From NCBI GenBank assembly GCA_016207825.1, contig JACQZI010000014.1:1-64000 (forward strand): a stretch of DNA of 64,000 nt. Reading direction: 5' to 3'. Origin of the DNA: Planctomycetota bacterium. Lineage in GTDB: Bacteria; Planctomycetota; MHYJ01; JACQXL01; JACQZI01. The notes beneath the pieces are model-generated. The model was not told where the DNA came from, did no database searches, and was given only the letters and a program-made list of their open reading frames with translations. Shown piece by piece: positions 1-10,800 of the stretch. Each line of letters opens with the position of its first letter. Within the stretch, counting starts at the first letter, position 1. Position numbers and translations under genes: made by a program.

Positions 1-176
1 ACCCCACATCTTTACGAGGAGTACCCCGCGCGAGGGGGACTACCTACCCCCCCACCTTGTATTTCCTGAAAAGTTATAACTCTTTATTAAATAAGAGGAT
101 AAGACTAAAATGACGCCGAAAAAAGTGTACATCAAAATCCTGCTCTTGAAGCAAATGAGAAAAAGAGGAGATAATT

Positions 177-1868
177 ATGAAAACATTTACACGTTTTAGC
201 TTATCATGCATTTTCATGCTTTGCACTCTGGCAACAACTTACGTTTACGCCGATGGCACCGGTGCGGATGGAGCGTTGAATATCACCTCCGTGGATTTTA
301 ACATTAATACCGATACTCAACAATCCGGTCGGGCTGGCTTAGCCGACGCCGTTAATTTCGTGGTAACCAATACGGTTAATGCGGGCGTTAATACTGTTAC
401 ATTAACCACCGCTCCTACCGGTCTGGCTGTTGGTAACGAAATTCTAATTATTAATTTAAAGGGTATTTCTTCTGATTACAGCAATGTCGGTAATTATGAA
501 ACAAAAATTATTGCATCTATTAACGATACGGATATTACTTTTACTTCACCGCTTTCTAATACCTATGGAAACGCCTTTACCGGCCAAAGAATAATGTTAC
601 AACGTGTCCCGAATTATACGGATGTTACAATTGCATCCGGTCGAGCCTTAACCGTCAATCCTTGGAATGGAAGTAAATCAGGCGTTCTTTTCTTCCGCGC
701 AACAGGAACGGTTCAAGTAGACGGAACGATTAATCTAACCGGCAAAGGATTTAACGGCGGTTCAGAAATAAGCTATGGGACGGCAACTGGCGGCGAGACT
801 TATAATGGCGCGGCTGGAACAGGTTCTTCTGGAACTGGACAAGGCGGTGGTGGTGGCGGGAATGGAACTACTGGTGGCGGTGCCGGAGGAATTGGTGCTG
901 CTGGCGGTGGTGGTGGAATTGCAGATAATGGCAGCTCCGCTGGCGGTGGTGGTGGCGGTGGATATGGAACAAGCGGCACTGGGGGTACAGGTTACTATGG
1001 AGTTGCTTCTTCAGGCGGTACAGGACAATATGCAACAGGTGGTAATGGTGGCGCTGGTTATAAAAGCGGATTAACTCCTTATGGCGGCGGGGGCGGTGGT
1101 GGCGGTACCGTAGGCGTCCAAGAAATCACCAAACTGTATTTAGGAAGTGGAGGTGGTTCTGGTAACCGAAGAGGAACCATTGGCGGCGCCGGAGCTGGCG
1201 GTAAAGGCGGCGGGATTATTTATATTATTGCTAACATTATCAAGGTTAATGGCTTAATTCAGAACAATGGTAATAATGGTGCCTCGGTTAGCGCCGGCGG
1301 TGGTGGCGGTGGAAGCGGCGGTTCTATATATTTAAAAGCAATATCTCATTACCTTGGAATATCATTAGTTACCGCAACCGGCGGTTCCGGCGGAACTGGT
1401 AATTATGCTGGAGGGGCAGGAGGGGTTGGTCGCATTAGATTAGATTACGTCGATTCTATTGCTGGAACGACTAATCCGGTTGCTTATGCCTATCAGGATT
1501 TTTATTTAATCTCCGGCAATGTGGTTACGACTACCGAATGGACTGATTTAATTAATGGGAAATCAATTCAAATGGGGCAATCTATTGCACATGTCAAGTT
1601 TAATATGCAAGCAAGCAATGATACGGTTAAATGGAAAAAGTTTCGCATTGATAAAGGAGTTAAATCATTCTCTAATATCGCCTGCCCTGATTCTAAAATA
1701 GAAGTCCAGATCTGGTGTGAAAATAACAATAACGGTTTCTGGGATTCAAGCGATACGTTTATCTCTAAAGGGAATTTTACCAATGGCACCTGCTGGCTTA
1801 ATATGAAGCGGTGGCAAGTGACAACTCAATCACGAACGTATTATATTGTATGGGCAAACTTTAGTTGA
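177..1868 (+). CDS. Secreted glycine-rich protein with shared C-terminal module
   Basis: A 563-residue exported protein of unknown function. Residues 1-25 form a signal peptide ending VYA before DGTG. Residues about 30-185 look like a beta-rich domain that is also present in the protein at 5004-6878. Residues about 195-430 are extremely glycine-rich with runs such as GGGGGG. From about residue 445 comes a module shared with the next two secreted proteins, with hallmarks FRIDKGVK, CPDSKIEVQ, CWLNMKRWQVTT and RTYYIV. The start follows an AGAGGAG Shine-Dalgarno. The end is abnormal: it stops in the middle of the shared module, whereas its relatives continue for about 35 residues. A frameshift near 1846-1852 is likely, with the lost part in the next entry. 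The gene is clearly coding; its function is unknown. Confidence 0.85.
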   Translation: MKTFTRFSLSCIFMLCTLATTYVYADGTGADGALNITSVDFNINTDTQQSGRAGLADAVNFVVTNTVNAGVNTVTLTTAPTGLAVGNEILIINLKGISSDYSNVGNYETKIIASINDTDITFTSPLSNTYGNAFTGQRIMLQRVPNYTDVTIASGRALTVNPWNGSKSGVLFFRATGTVQVDGTINLTGKGFNGGSEISYGTATGGETYNGAAGTGSSGTGQGGGGGGNGTTGGGAGGIGAAGGGGGIADNGSSAGGGGGGGYGTSGTGGTGYYGVASSGGTGQYATGGNGGAGYKSGLTPYGGGGGGGGTVGVQEITKLYLGSGGGSGNRRGTIGGAGAGGKGGGIIYIIANIIKVNGLIQNNGNNGASVSAGGGGGGSGGSIYLKAISHYLGISLVTATGGSGGTGNYAGGAGGVGRIRLDYVDSIAGTTNPVAYAYQDFYLISGNVVTTTEWTDLINGKSIQMGQSIAHVKFNMQASNDTVKWKKFRIDKGVKSFSNIACPDSKIEVQIWCENNNNGFWDSSDTFISKGNFTNGTCWLNMKRWQVTTQSRTYYIVWANFS

Positions 1869-2283
1869 GCATACAGATGGCAGATATGGATCTGATACCG
1901 GAAGTGGAAGTAGCGGAGGAGGCAGCGGCAGGGGTAGTAATGGTCAGGTTAGTGAATCTCCGAGTAAGGCTGTAAATCCTGAACCGGCTATAGGAGCAAC
2001 TAATATTGGCGTCTTTCTTGATCAAACTAACGGAGAATTAAGATTTTCCCCTGCGCCTGGTGCCGAAGAATATTTCATTTATTTTGGCACAAATAATCCT
2101 CCAACTGAAAGCGATTTGTTAACAGTAGGGTTTGAAGAAGACGAAAATGGTAAAATAATAATTGATATGTCGATTTTATTGTCAAGTTCATTATCGCCAA
2201 ACACAACCTACTATTGGCGTATTGACCCGTTTAATGACGCCGGAACAACTGAAGGTGATGTTTGGTGGTTTACGACACAATAA
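1846..2283 (+). pseudogene. FN3-like C-terminal part, out of frame with the upstream gene
   Basis: This frame overlaps the end of the preceding gene by 23 bases and has no Shine-Dalgarno; its only start here is a TTG. It encodes a Ser/Gly linker followed by about 95 residues resembling a fibronectin type III domain (motifs FSPAPGAEEYFIYFG and TTYYWRIDPFND). The upstream protein reads RTYYIVWANFS-stop, while its paralogues read RTYYIVYKL. Restoring two bases near 1850 would give IVYGQTLVE and run straight into this frame. I therefore read it as the detached C-terminus of one roughly 700-residue protein, or a sequencing indel. A separate short gene is possible but less likely. Confidence 0.55.
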
Positions 2284-2445
2284 TATAGTTATAATAAAAT
2301 AATGCCCTTTGGGCCCGGCTTTTGCAATAGGTGTCGACAATGGAACGAAATTTAAATTACGATTTGCGGTTAGAGCAAAAAGATCAAATCCAGCATAGGT
2401 TACTGCGAGGATGGTAAAGAAACTGAACAGAAGGAGAGTAAATGT

Positions 2446-4275
2446 ATGAATAAAAGCATGACCAAATGGGTTACCGTTTTTTGGTCATTGCTCCTTGTGA
2501 TGTGCACCATGATTATGGCCAATCCAGCTTACGCGGACAGCTGGTCTGAAGTTACTTTTACTAACGGGACATTTGTCAACACTGTTACAACAACAAATGC
2601 GGCCGAAACGGTATTGAACAAAGGCAATTACAATTGGGTCAGGATATTTTGTGCCGCAACCCCCACCGCACGTGCCGGGCATGTAATTGCTTATGATTCT
2701 GCTAGGCAAAAAGTAGTCCTTTTTGCCGGATATACCAACAATTATAATAACGAAACATGGGAATATGATGGAATAAACTGGAGCCAAAAATCGCCCGCCA
2801 CCATCCCTGTTGCCCGGTATTTACACGCTATGGCATACGACCCAACGCTTCAGGTAACCGTTCTTTTTGGCGGACAGGATAATACAGGTGCCAACCTTTA
2901 TGACTGTTATGAATGGGATGGAAATAATTGGGTATCAAAAACAGGTCTTACTTCTTCATACCAAAGGCATCATCTCTCACTTGCTTATGATATTGCACAA
3001 AGTAAGCTTGTTATGTTCGGCGGATACTATAATTTTTCCAGAAACTGGACTCACGAGCGTAATTCAAGCAGAACATGGTCTCTTCCAAGCCAAACCACAA
3101 TTCCGGGCAGCCGTGAAGGTTACGGTTTATCATACAGTTCAAACAATAAAGTAGTTATGTTCGGCGGTTATAATGATAATGGGACTACCATTACTTACTT
3201 ACAGGATACATGGGAACACACCAGTGGTGCGTCTCAAACCTGGACCAATAAGAATCCGGCAAATAAGCCAAGCGCGCGCGTTGACCTTTGCATGGTTTAT
3301 GATTCTGACCGCCAGAAAGTAGTTCTTTTAGGAGGAGAGGATGAAACTTATACCACAAAAAATGATACCTGGGAATGGAACGGGACAAACTGGTCTCAAC
3401 TTACACCTGCGACCAACCCTCCGACTCGGATGAGGCATAGTATGGCATATGATTCCGTTCGCAAAAGAATTGTATTATTTGGAGGGGAAACGAGTCAGTC
3501 CGGCAGTAAACTTAATGATACTTGGGAATACTTTACCCCATATTTAGCGTCAGGTAATTATACATCAATTGCTATTCAACCAAGTGAGGTTTCTTACTGG
3601 GGAATTTTGACATATACGATTGCTTCTTCCACGAATACTACCGTAACCATAGATGTTTTGAAATCATCTGATGACTCTCTTTTAGCTGTTAATATCCAGC
3701 CGGGAACCGACCTTTCATCCGCTTATCCAGCCATATTTAACGGAATTACAGGAATCAAACTCAGGGCAAATTTTTCCACATCAAATCCTTCTCAAACCCC
3801 GACCTTATACGAATGGGGAGTAACTTATTATAAGGGTCCCGTAGTCACTACCACAAACTGGGTTGATTTAGTTAACGGCAATGCCGTCAAGATGGGCCAA
3901 TCTGTTGCCTATGTCAAGTTTGACATGAAAACTAACTCCGGCATAGCTAAATGGAAACGATTCAGGATTGATAAAGGAGTAAAAACATATTCTAATATCG
4001 CTTGCCCGGATAATAAAATAGAAATTCAAGTCTGGATGGAAAATAATAACAATGGGTTATGGGATATAGGAGATGCATTTATCAGCAAAGGCATCTTCGG
4101 CAACGGCATCTGCTGGCTTAACATGAAACGATGGCAGGTAACAACCACATCCCGGACATATTATATTGTATATAAGTTATCAGGAGATATCGGCGGTGGG
4201 CAGCGGGCGGGAGTAAAGATAGTGGATTCAAGCTATTTAGAGTTTGAAGACGCAACTTGCATCGGAGTCCCATAG
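2446..4275 (+). CDS. Secreted Kelch-repeat beta-propeller protein
   Basis: A 609-residue exported protein. Residues 1-31 are a signal peptide ending NPAYA. Residues about 60-365 contain at least five Kelch/galactose-oxidase-type repeats, each with a pattern such as MAYDSVRKRIVLFGG followed by DTWEY or NTWEW, so a beta-propeller is expected. After a beta-rich linker, residues about 465-609 carry the same C-terminal module as its two neighbours, here complete to LEFEDATCIGVP. The start is fixed by AAGGAGAG six bases upstream. Kelch propellers mediate binding or carry oxidase activity; no catalytic residues for an oxidase could be confirmed. It is probably expressed with its neighbours as an extracellular or cell-surface set. 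Confidence 0.85.
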   Translation: MNKSMTKWVTVFWSLLLVMCTMIMANPAYADSWSEVTFTNGTFVNTVTTTNAAETVLNKGNYNWVRIFCAATPTARAGHVIAYDSARQKVVLFAGYTNNYNNETWEYDGINWSQKSPATIPVARYLHAMAYDPTLQVTVLFGGQDNTGANLYDCYEWDGNNWVSKTGLTSSYQRHHLSLAYDIAQSKLVMFGGYYNFSRNWTHERNSSRTWSLPSQTTIPGSREGYGLSYSSNNKVVMFGGYNDNGTTITYLQDTWEHTSGASQTWTNKNPANKPSARVDLCMVYDSDRQKVVLLGGEDETYTTKNDTWEWNGTNWSQLTPATNPPTRMRHSMAYDSVRKRIVLFGGETSQSGSKLNDTWEYFTPYLASGNYTSIAIQPSEVSYWGILTYTIASSTNTTVTIDVLKSSDDSLLAVNIQPGTDLSSAYPAIFNGITGIKLRANFSTSNPSQTPTLYEWGVTYYKGPVVTTTNWVDLVNGNAVKMGQSVAYVKFDMKTNSGIAKWKRFRIDKGVKTYSNIACPDNKIEIQVWMENNNNGLWDIGDAFISKGIFGNGICWLNMKRWQVTTTSRTYYIVYKLSGDIGGGQRAGVKIVDSSYLEFEDATCIGVP

Positions 4276-4409
4276 ATGGGTAACCCATCCCCACTCTGCA
4301 TACCCCTTAATAAGGGGTAAATAAGGGGGGGGCAGCGAGGTAGATATAATTTAGGAGGATGTCCTTTTAACCCGAATAATGCAATATAAAATGAGAGGAG
4401 AAATGTTTT

Positions 4410-4820
4410 ATGCCAAAAAGAGCGGATTGGATACCAACCCATAGCGACGATTTCTTCAACAAACAAAGGGCTTATTTAGACTTGGTCATAGCCAATAAAG
4501 TCGTTTGGGGCATACTGGATACGGCCATTAATCCCCTGCTTGCTCTCCAGGCTAAGTACGAGCCGTTATACTGGAAGTTTCGGAATAAAAAGAGCCGGAC
4601 CGGAGGCGACGTCGCGGCCCATCGCGATTGCCGCAACCGTTATCAAACTTCATGGCGCGCTTTCCACAATGAATGGGTCATCGCGAATCCCCGTGTTTCT
4701 AAGCAAGACTTGGTCATTCTGGTCGGCCCGGAACGTGACACCAAACCTAACCCGAATCCGGTTGATTATGAATATCCCGGTTGTGGTTTTAAGGGCAATC
4801 GGTGTGCCGCCGTAAGGTAA
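4410..4820 (+). CDS. Conserved hypothetical protein with MPKRADWIP N-terminus
   Basis: A 136-residue protein with no signal peptide or membrane segment. The N-terminus (MPKRADWIPTHSDDFF) and the later segments WRAFHNEWVIANPRVS and DTKPNPNPV resemble a family of small conserved proteins from various bacteria that I know only as hypothetical. Relatives, as I remember them, continue past the DTKP-type motif. Here the protein ends soon after it in an unrelated-looking cysteine-containing tail, so the 3' end may be truncated or frameshifted. A good AGAGGAG site lies about ten bases before the ATG. It sits between two secreted-protein genes. Function unknown. Confidence 0.65.
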   Translation: MPKRADWIPTHSDDFFNKQRAYLDLVIANKVVWGILDTAINPLLALQAKYEPLYWKFRNKKSRTGGDVAAHRDCRNRYQTSWRAFHNEWVIANPRVSKQDLVILVGPERDTKPNPNPVDYEYPGCGFKGNRCAAVR

Positions 4821-4915
4821 TATCAGACTATCAAAGAAAGCCTGCCGGCTAAACCGGCTACGTTAGATAATAAAATGGCAAAATATATTAAATTAAAGAT
4901 TTCGAAAAAACGCTA

Positions 4916-4944
4916 TTGACAAACTTCGTTTTAGATGTTATATA
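4916..4944 (+). promoter_or_regulatory. Sigma-70-type promoter for the gene at 5004
   Basis: TTGACA at 4916-4921 and TATATA at 4939-4944 are separated by 17 bases, 59 bases before the start codon at 5004. Confidence 0.6.
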
Positions 4945-5003
4945 ACATGCTTCCATTTTATCCCTATAAGTATCTGAAAATAAAAAAGTAGAAGGGATTT
5001 CTC

Positions 5004-6878
5004 ATGAAAAAGTGGCTATTAGTGATTTATTTCCCATGCCTTTTGATTATTTTGTTTTTTAGTTCTTCCTTCGTTTTTGCAATAGACGTTGGTAACGGCG
5101 CGGATGGGCCGGGAACGGTTATAACAAGCAAAGATATCAATACCCAATCAATTTGCGGGCGTGGCTCGCCTGATGCTGTTACCTGGCAGGTTGATGGAAA
5201 TATCGCTTCCGGGCAAAACACTATATCATCAAGCATTGCCGTTCCTGCCGGGCTAGCTGTTAATGATGAAATTATCATTATTAACCTGAAAGGGACAGCC
5301 GGTGATTACAATAATGTCGGCTTATATGAGTTCAGGAGGATTTCCGTGAAAGGTGCTAATTCAATCACGGTTGATTCTAATTTAACCAATAATTATAATG
5401 GGACTACTCAAAAGGTAATGGTTCAACGCGTCCCTAATTACACGAATGTCACCGTCGATTCCGGCGGCTCACTTTCCATCAGCGCTTGGAATGGTGTTAC
5501 TGGTGGAGTCCTGGCTTTCAGGGCTAATGGCACCGTGACGGTCGGTTCCGCGGCAACCAATGGTTATATCACGGTTAACGGCAAAGGATATCGCGGAGGT
5601 GCTGGCGCTGTTTATACGGCCAATTCTCAATCTGGCGAGAGTTATTTTGGGGGATTATATTCTTCAGGTGGCCCTTATAATGGAGTAGCCCCAGCGACAC
5701 CAAATCCAGGCGGCGGCGGTGGCGGCGGTGGTGATAACATTAGTACGGGGTATGGTGGTAGTAGTGGCACCACTGGACCATCTGGGGGAGGAAGTGGAGG
5801 CGCTTATACAAATAATATACGTGCCTATAGTGGCGGTGGAGGAGGCGGTGGATATGGCTCAGTCGGAACAGGCGGATCCGGTCATAACAGCGGCTCTAAT
5901 GCTACAGGTAATGTAGGTGGAGCAGGAGGTTCCGTTTCTACAAGTGAAGTTTATGCCTACTCAGGTGGCGGAGGAGGTGGTGGAACCTATGGTAACTCTA
6001 GCCAATTAAATATAAGGGCATATCTTGGAACAGGTGGTGGAGGCTCAGGGGGTGCTTCAAGTTGGGCAACCCTTATAGGTGTTTCTGGGGGTGGCGGAGG
6101 AGGTTTCCTATTTATTGGAGCAAATAGCATAACTATCTTTGCTAATTATGGTTATATTACGGCTAACGGGAATCAGGGAACAACTGGAACATTTGGAGGT
6201 GGTGGTGCTCCTCAAGTTACTGCAACAGGTGGAGGCGGAGGAGGAGCCGGTGGTTCAATTGTCCTTATAGCTACTACAATTTCTAATGGCTGGGCAAACG
6301 GAATTACAGCAAATGGCGGGGCTGGTGGTACTTGTGCTGATCCTTCTTATTATATCGGTGGTGCAGGAGGTGGTGGGCGAACTTTTGCAATGTATGAAAC
6401 TTTAAATGGAAATTTGCCCTCGCCTAATTTTGCAAGATGGGGAAGGGTTGCTACGATAAACTGGGTGGATTTGGTCAACGGCAATACCGTAAGAGAGGGT
6501 CAATCAACAGCACACGTCAAATTTGATATGAAAACCGACTCCGGCACGGCAAACTGGAAAAAATTTCGTATTGATAAAGGGGTAAAATTATTCTCTGATA
6601 TCGCATGCCCTGATTGCAAAATAGAAGTGCAAGTATGGTGTGAAAGCAGCGGCAATGGATTCTGGGATGCCAGCGATACTTACATCAGCAAAGGCACCTT
6701 CAGCAACGGTACCTGCTGGCTAAACATGAATCGTTGGCAGGTTACAACAACACAACGAACGTATTATATCGTATATAAATTGGCAAAAGATATAGGCGGC
6801 GGCCTATGCGCTGGGGTTAAGGTTCTTGATTCTACCTATCTTGAATTTGAGGACGCAAATTGCATGGGAGTGCCGTAG
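5004..6878 (+). CDS. Secreted glycine-rich protein, paralogue of the 177-1868 gene
   Basis: A 624-residue exported protein. Residues 1-28 form a signal peptide ending SFVFA. The N-terminal domain (residues about 35-190) is clearly related to that at 177-1868: both contain the series GLAV..EI.IINLKG, VQRVPNYT and a WNG motif. Residues about 200-480 are glycine-rich with repeated YSGGGGGGG blocks. The C-terminal module from about residue 490 is complete and ends LEFEDANCMGVP, as in the Kelch protein. It has its own promoter, and GAAGGGA precedes the ATG. Glycine-rich secreted proteins of this kind may form surface fibres or matrix; that role is inference. The shared C-terminus could be a sorting or anchoring domain. 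Confidence 0.85.
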   Translation: MKKWLLVIYFPCLLIILFFSSSFVFAIDVGNGADGPGTVITSKDINTQSICGRGSPDAVTWQVDGNIASGQNTISSSIAVPAGLAVNDEIIIINLKGTAGDYNNVGLYEFRRISVKGANSITVDSNLTNNYNGTTQKVMVQRVPNYTNVTVDSGGSLSISAWNGVTGGVLAFRANGTVTVGSAATNGYITVNGKGYRGGAGAVYTANSQSGESYFGGLYSSGGPYNGVAPATPNPGGGGGGGGDNISTGYGGSSGTTGPSGGGSGGAYTNNIRAYSGGGGGGGYGSVGTGGSGHNSGSNATGNVGGAGGSVSTSEVYAYSGGGGGGGTYGNSSQLNIRAYLGTGGGGSGGASSWATLIGVSGGGGGGFLFIGANSITIFANYGYITANGNQGTTGTFGGGGAPQVTATGGGGGGAGGSIVLIATTISNGWANGITANGGAGGTCADPSYYIGGAGGGGRTFAMYETLNGNLPSPNFARWGRVATINWVDLVNGNTVREGQSTAHVKFDMKTDSGTANWKKFRIDKGVKLFSDIACPDCKIEVQVWCESSGNGFWDASDTYISKGTFSNGTCWLNMNRWQVTTTQRTYYIVYKLAKDIGGGLCAGVKVLDSTYLEFEDANCMGVP

Positions 6879-7231
6879 TAATGAAACGCCTCATGTATTG
6901 GCTCAAGCAAAAAAGAATACGGTTGATTATATTCACTATGAATCGCGTTATATTGGTTTTAAACCCCGAAAATCCTTAAAGATTATTACTCTCACTCCAA
7001 AGTTCATAGCATAGCCCTTTACTTTCCGTAAAGAAACTTCACTCTCCACTACCGCCTGAAATATAATTACTACCGAACATGCAGTCTGCCCATGAAACAC
7101 CTAATTTATTTTCTTACATTCCTTCCAGTTTAATACACCTTTTTATTGACTGTCAAATATCAAGTTAGTATTTTCATCTTTGCGGGAATAATTTCCACAG
7201 TTCGGTTGTTTATATATAGTGAGATGCGGTT
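6879..7231. other. Intergenic region without a convincing gene
   Basis: An AT-rich spacer. A short open frame at the start overlaps the preceding gene and has no coding character. Nothing else was recognised apart from the promoter at 7146-7174. Confidence 0.6.
7146..7174 (+). promoter_or_regulatory. Putative promoter of the ECF sigma gene
   Basis: TTGACT at 7146-7151 and TATTTT at 7169-7174 are spaced by 17 bases, 57 bases before the GTG start at 7232. The -10 box is weak. Confidence 0.4.
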
Positions 7232-7753
7232 GTGCAACAAATAAATTTTGACGAAGCCCTTACTCATTTAGAAAGTATTTACCGTATGGCTTTTTACCTG
7301 ACTTATAACCAGACAGAAGCCGAAGATCTCGCCCAGGAAACTTACCTTAAGGCTTATAGCAACTGGGATAAATACGAGCCCGGGACTAATTGCCGGGCGT
7401 GGCTTGCCGCCATACTGCGTAATACTCATATTAACCGCGTGAAAAAGGAAGCCCACGAACCAATAACTATCCCGGCAGAGAAACTGGAATCCATGCCCGT
7501 AGAGCTGAAAGAATCGCCGACCGACCTTAAAAAAATTATTAACGAACTGGTCAGTGATGAAATAAAAAAAGCTATCCAAAAACTGCCCGAGGAATACATC
7601 CAAACCCTGACCCTGGCATGGCTGAGCGAACTTTCTTATGAGGAAATAGCCAAAGTGATGGAGTGCCCCATCGGAACGGTGATGTCACGCCTTGCACGTG
7701 CGCGCTTGTTCCTCAGGAAAAATCTGGAAGAATATTGCAATAAGAAACAATAA
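7232..7753 (+). CDS. ECF-family RNA polymerase sigma factor
   Basis: A 173-residue group 4 (ECF) sigma factor. Residues about 15-72 form region 2, with the typical EDLAQETYLKAY and CRAWLAAILRN segments for core and -10 recognition. Residues about 108-165 form region 4, with LPEEYIQTLTLAWLSELSYE followed by the helix-turn-helix core IAKVMECPIGTVMSRLARAR for -35 recognition. The start is a GTG at 7232 with only a weak ribosome site; no in-frame ATG lies upstream. The downstream gene begins 69 bases later with a zinc-finger anti-sigma-like N-terminus, the usual arrangement for an ECF sigma and its regulator. The target promoters cannot be deduced here. Confidence 0.93.
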   Translation: MQQINFDEALTHLESIYRMAFYLTYNQTEAEDLAQETYLKAYSNWDKYEPGTNCRAWLAAILRNTHINRVKKEAHEPITIPAEKLESMPVELKESPTDLKKIINELVSDEIKKAIQKLPEEYIQTLTLAWLSELSYEEIAKVMECPIGTVMSRLARARLFLRKNLEEYCNKKQ

Positions 7754-7822
7754 ATCCTGGTAAATTGATTAAGCTGATAAAACGGAGCGGGCTTGAATCC
7801 GCTTACCATATGAGGTAAAATT

Positions 7823-10800
7823 ATGAATTGCGAAGAAATCACCAAACACATCTTCGATTTTCTCAGCAAATCGCTCCCGGCGCTGGAGGAAGCTGAATTC
7901 AAAACTCATATCCAAACCTGTCTGAAATGCGCGGAAAGAGTAATTGCGGAAAAGGAACTGGAAGAATCCATTAAAGAAAAAATTACCGCCGACATCACTC
8001 TCCCATCTCGTCTTAAAGAACAAATCGTTGAAAAGATAAGCTCCGGATCATCCTTAAAAATCATCCGTAAAGACGGTAAGGAGGAAGCAATTAAGATAAA
8101 AGAGGATATCATCACTTTCGGGAGGAAATCAAAATGCACGGTCTGCCTGCAGGAAGACAGCAAGATTTCGCGCAATCATTGCCGGATTGAGCGTAAAGGG
8201 AATACATTCGAAATAACCGATCTCGATAGCAGGAACGGCATGTATATCAACGGGGAAAAAACAATCCACAAAACCCTTTCACCCGGTGATGAAATTAAAA
8301 TAGGCGACACCATAGTTATCTTTACCCCTCCTGTAACTGTCCCTGAAACAAACGCCGGGCAAAAACCGGCCGAATCAGCGCCTGCTGTCATGACGACTGC
8401 GAAAGTTGAACCCTCGCAACCTGCACCGGTTGGACCGGCAATATCGCCGGAACATGAAATCCACCATAAACATAAAAAACACCGGGTAATTAATCCACGT
8501 GAGGAATCATTAACGCCTTACCTGGCTGCCGCAGCCGGCATATTAATAGCCATCGGAATCATTGCATTCATAAACTCCGGTGGTGGCGGTAAAGCCTATA
8601 ATACCGGAACTCCCAATGAAAGAAAATCATCCCCTTCCGCCAAAACAGATGCACAGATAACGGAAACGCAATCCAGACTGGACAAGGCATATTACGAAGT
8701 AAACAACCTAGCCAAAGATTACCTTTATAAAGAGGCTTTAAGTAAAGCTGAAGGATTTTTACAGGAGTACGGACGAGAGCTAACCGATTCGCAAAAGGAA
8801 TATTTAAAGATAAAAATAGAGTATCTGGAACAGTGCCTGGCAAGGGAAAAGGAAACGAAAGAATCATTGGAAATGCTGGAAAAGGAAATCGTTTGGGTAA
8901 CCGATCCTGCATTAATCAAGGGAAAATATGAGGAGCTTTCCAGAATCGCCTGGAGCACGGTTTTTACCGCCCGGATAAACGCCAAAATCGCCGAGCTCAA
9001 CCAAACCATCCTGGAAAAAGAGGAATCGGAAAAATCCTTTGCGGGCTTTAAATCCGATATCACCGAAGATCTTGCCAAAGGAAATTATTCCGATGCGGTT
9101 AAACGCTGTGAGTTTTTCAAGACCCTGAACGACAACGATTATGCCGAAACACTGATAAAACAGGAAATGGAAACCATCAACGCCGAGGCTAAAAAAGGCT
9201 TTGAGCCGGTCGCCCTGGAAGGCAACGAAATTCTGGCAAGAAACGACCTGGAAAAAGCCAGGGGGTTTTACCAGAACCAGGCAGCCCGTTTCCGCGGAAC
9301 TAATTACGCCGGGCAGCTGGAAGCACGACTCGAAGAGATTAACAAACTGATTGCCAAAGAAGATAACCAAAAATCACTGGCAAGAAAATCGTCCTTAAAA
9401 TTGCTGGATGAGGGAGACATTCTGGCAAAGAAATATGATTATAAAAATGCCTCCGCCAAATATTCCGAAGCGCTCAAAACTATAGCCACAGAATACCCCT
9501 CATTAAAAGAGCGGGCTTCAACGATGCATGACTGCCTTAAAAAAGAAAGCGCCCTTTTTGAAAGCTTAATCCAGAAGATAAAAGATAAAACGGTCTCCTT
9601 ACCCAGGCTTTCCGGCAACGGAACCGTCATCCAAGCAAATCACGAAGGATTTTCCCTTTCGAACAACTCCACAATTAAATGGGCTTCAATCAACCCGACT
9701 GAAATGTATTCCTTATTCAAGAAAACAGGCTTGGTTTCAGCCGACCCTGAACCAATAGCAATATTCTGCCTGGAAAATAAATTGCTGAACGAGGCATTTG
9801 ACGCTTTTAATAGCATCGTAAAAAGGGATAAGGCGTTGAAGCCCAACTTGGAAGAACTGCTGGAGTTATATACCGGGAAAAAAACGCCCGAAGGCGGCTA
9901 CCTGATTTACAAAAATAAGTGGCTGACCCCGGCAGAGAAAAACGATATGGTTGCACAGGAAACCTTAACTGCCCTGGCTTCATCCCTTAAATCCACCCGG
10001 ACCGCGGCTGACATGGGAAAAATATGCCTGGATATTACGAAATTAATAGAGGCCAACCCCTCCCAGAAAACCGAACTTAACAGGATTATCCTTAAAGACT
10101 TGCAGGAAACCTACAACGCCCTCAAGAAAACGACCGAAAAAAGTTTCGGTAAACTCGACATAGAAAAACTGAGGAAAATAAAAGGTGAGCTTAACCAAAA
10201 AAGGCAGGAAGCGCTAAAGGAAATCAGGGAAGGACCGACTGATCCTCCGGCATCTCACCCTAAAACGTCCCAGAAAATGAATGAGAAAGTCGAAGCGGTC
10301 CGCGCGATATGGGAAAAGCCGACAGACCGGGTAATCCAACTGGATAAATCGCTTACTGGTACGGTAGATAAGCTGAAAATCCTGGCAAACGAGATAAAAA
10401 AATACTCTCCGCCTTCCGTTGAAAATATGGAAGAGCTTGATATTTTATCCGCCCTGACATTAAACTCCAAAGTGGATATTAAAAATTTCCCCTTAAATGC
10501 CGTTGAAGCCAAACTTATCCAATACAACAAAAAGGTAATGGAAGAAAACGAGAAAAACATGGAAGCGACCACCCCTGAAACAGAAACAGTCAGACTGATA
10601 AATGAATACCGCATCATGATGGGATTGCAGGCGCTTAAAATCCATGATCTATTAACAAAAGCCGCCCGCAAGCACAGTAACCACATGCAAAGCGTCAGGC
10701 AGCTTGCACACGAGGGAATCGGCGACGGAACCCCGGCAAGCCGTACAAAGACGGAAGGATTTAACGGCAGCGGGGTAGGCGAAAATTGCTATATGAGCAC

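Noticed and set aside
775-1074. Alternative frame in the glycine-rich region
   Set aside because: A shadow caused by GGC/GGT repeats; the enclosing gene has a signal peptide and a ribosome site.
4540-4815. Second frame overlapping the 4410 gene
   Set aside because: No ribosome site and no recognisable motif, whereas the 4410 frame shows family-like motifs; it could only matter if a frameshift were proven.
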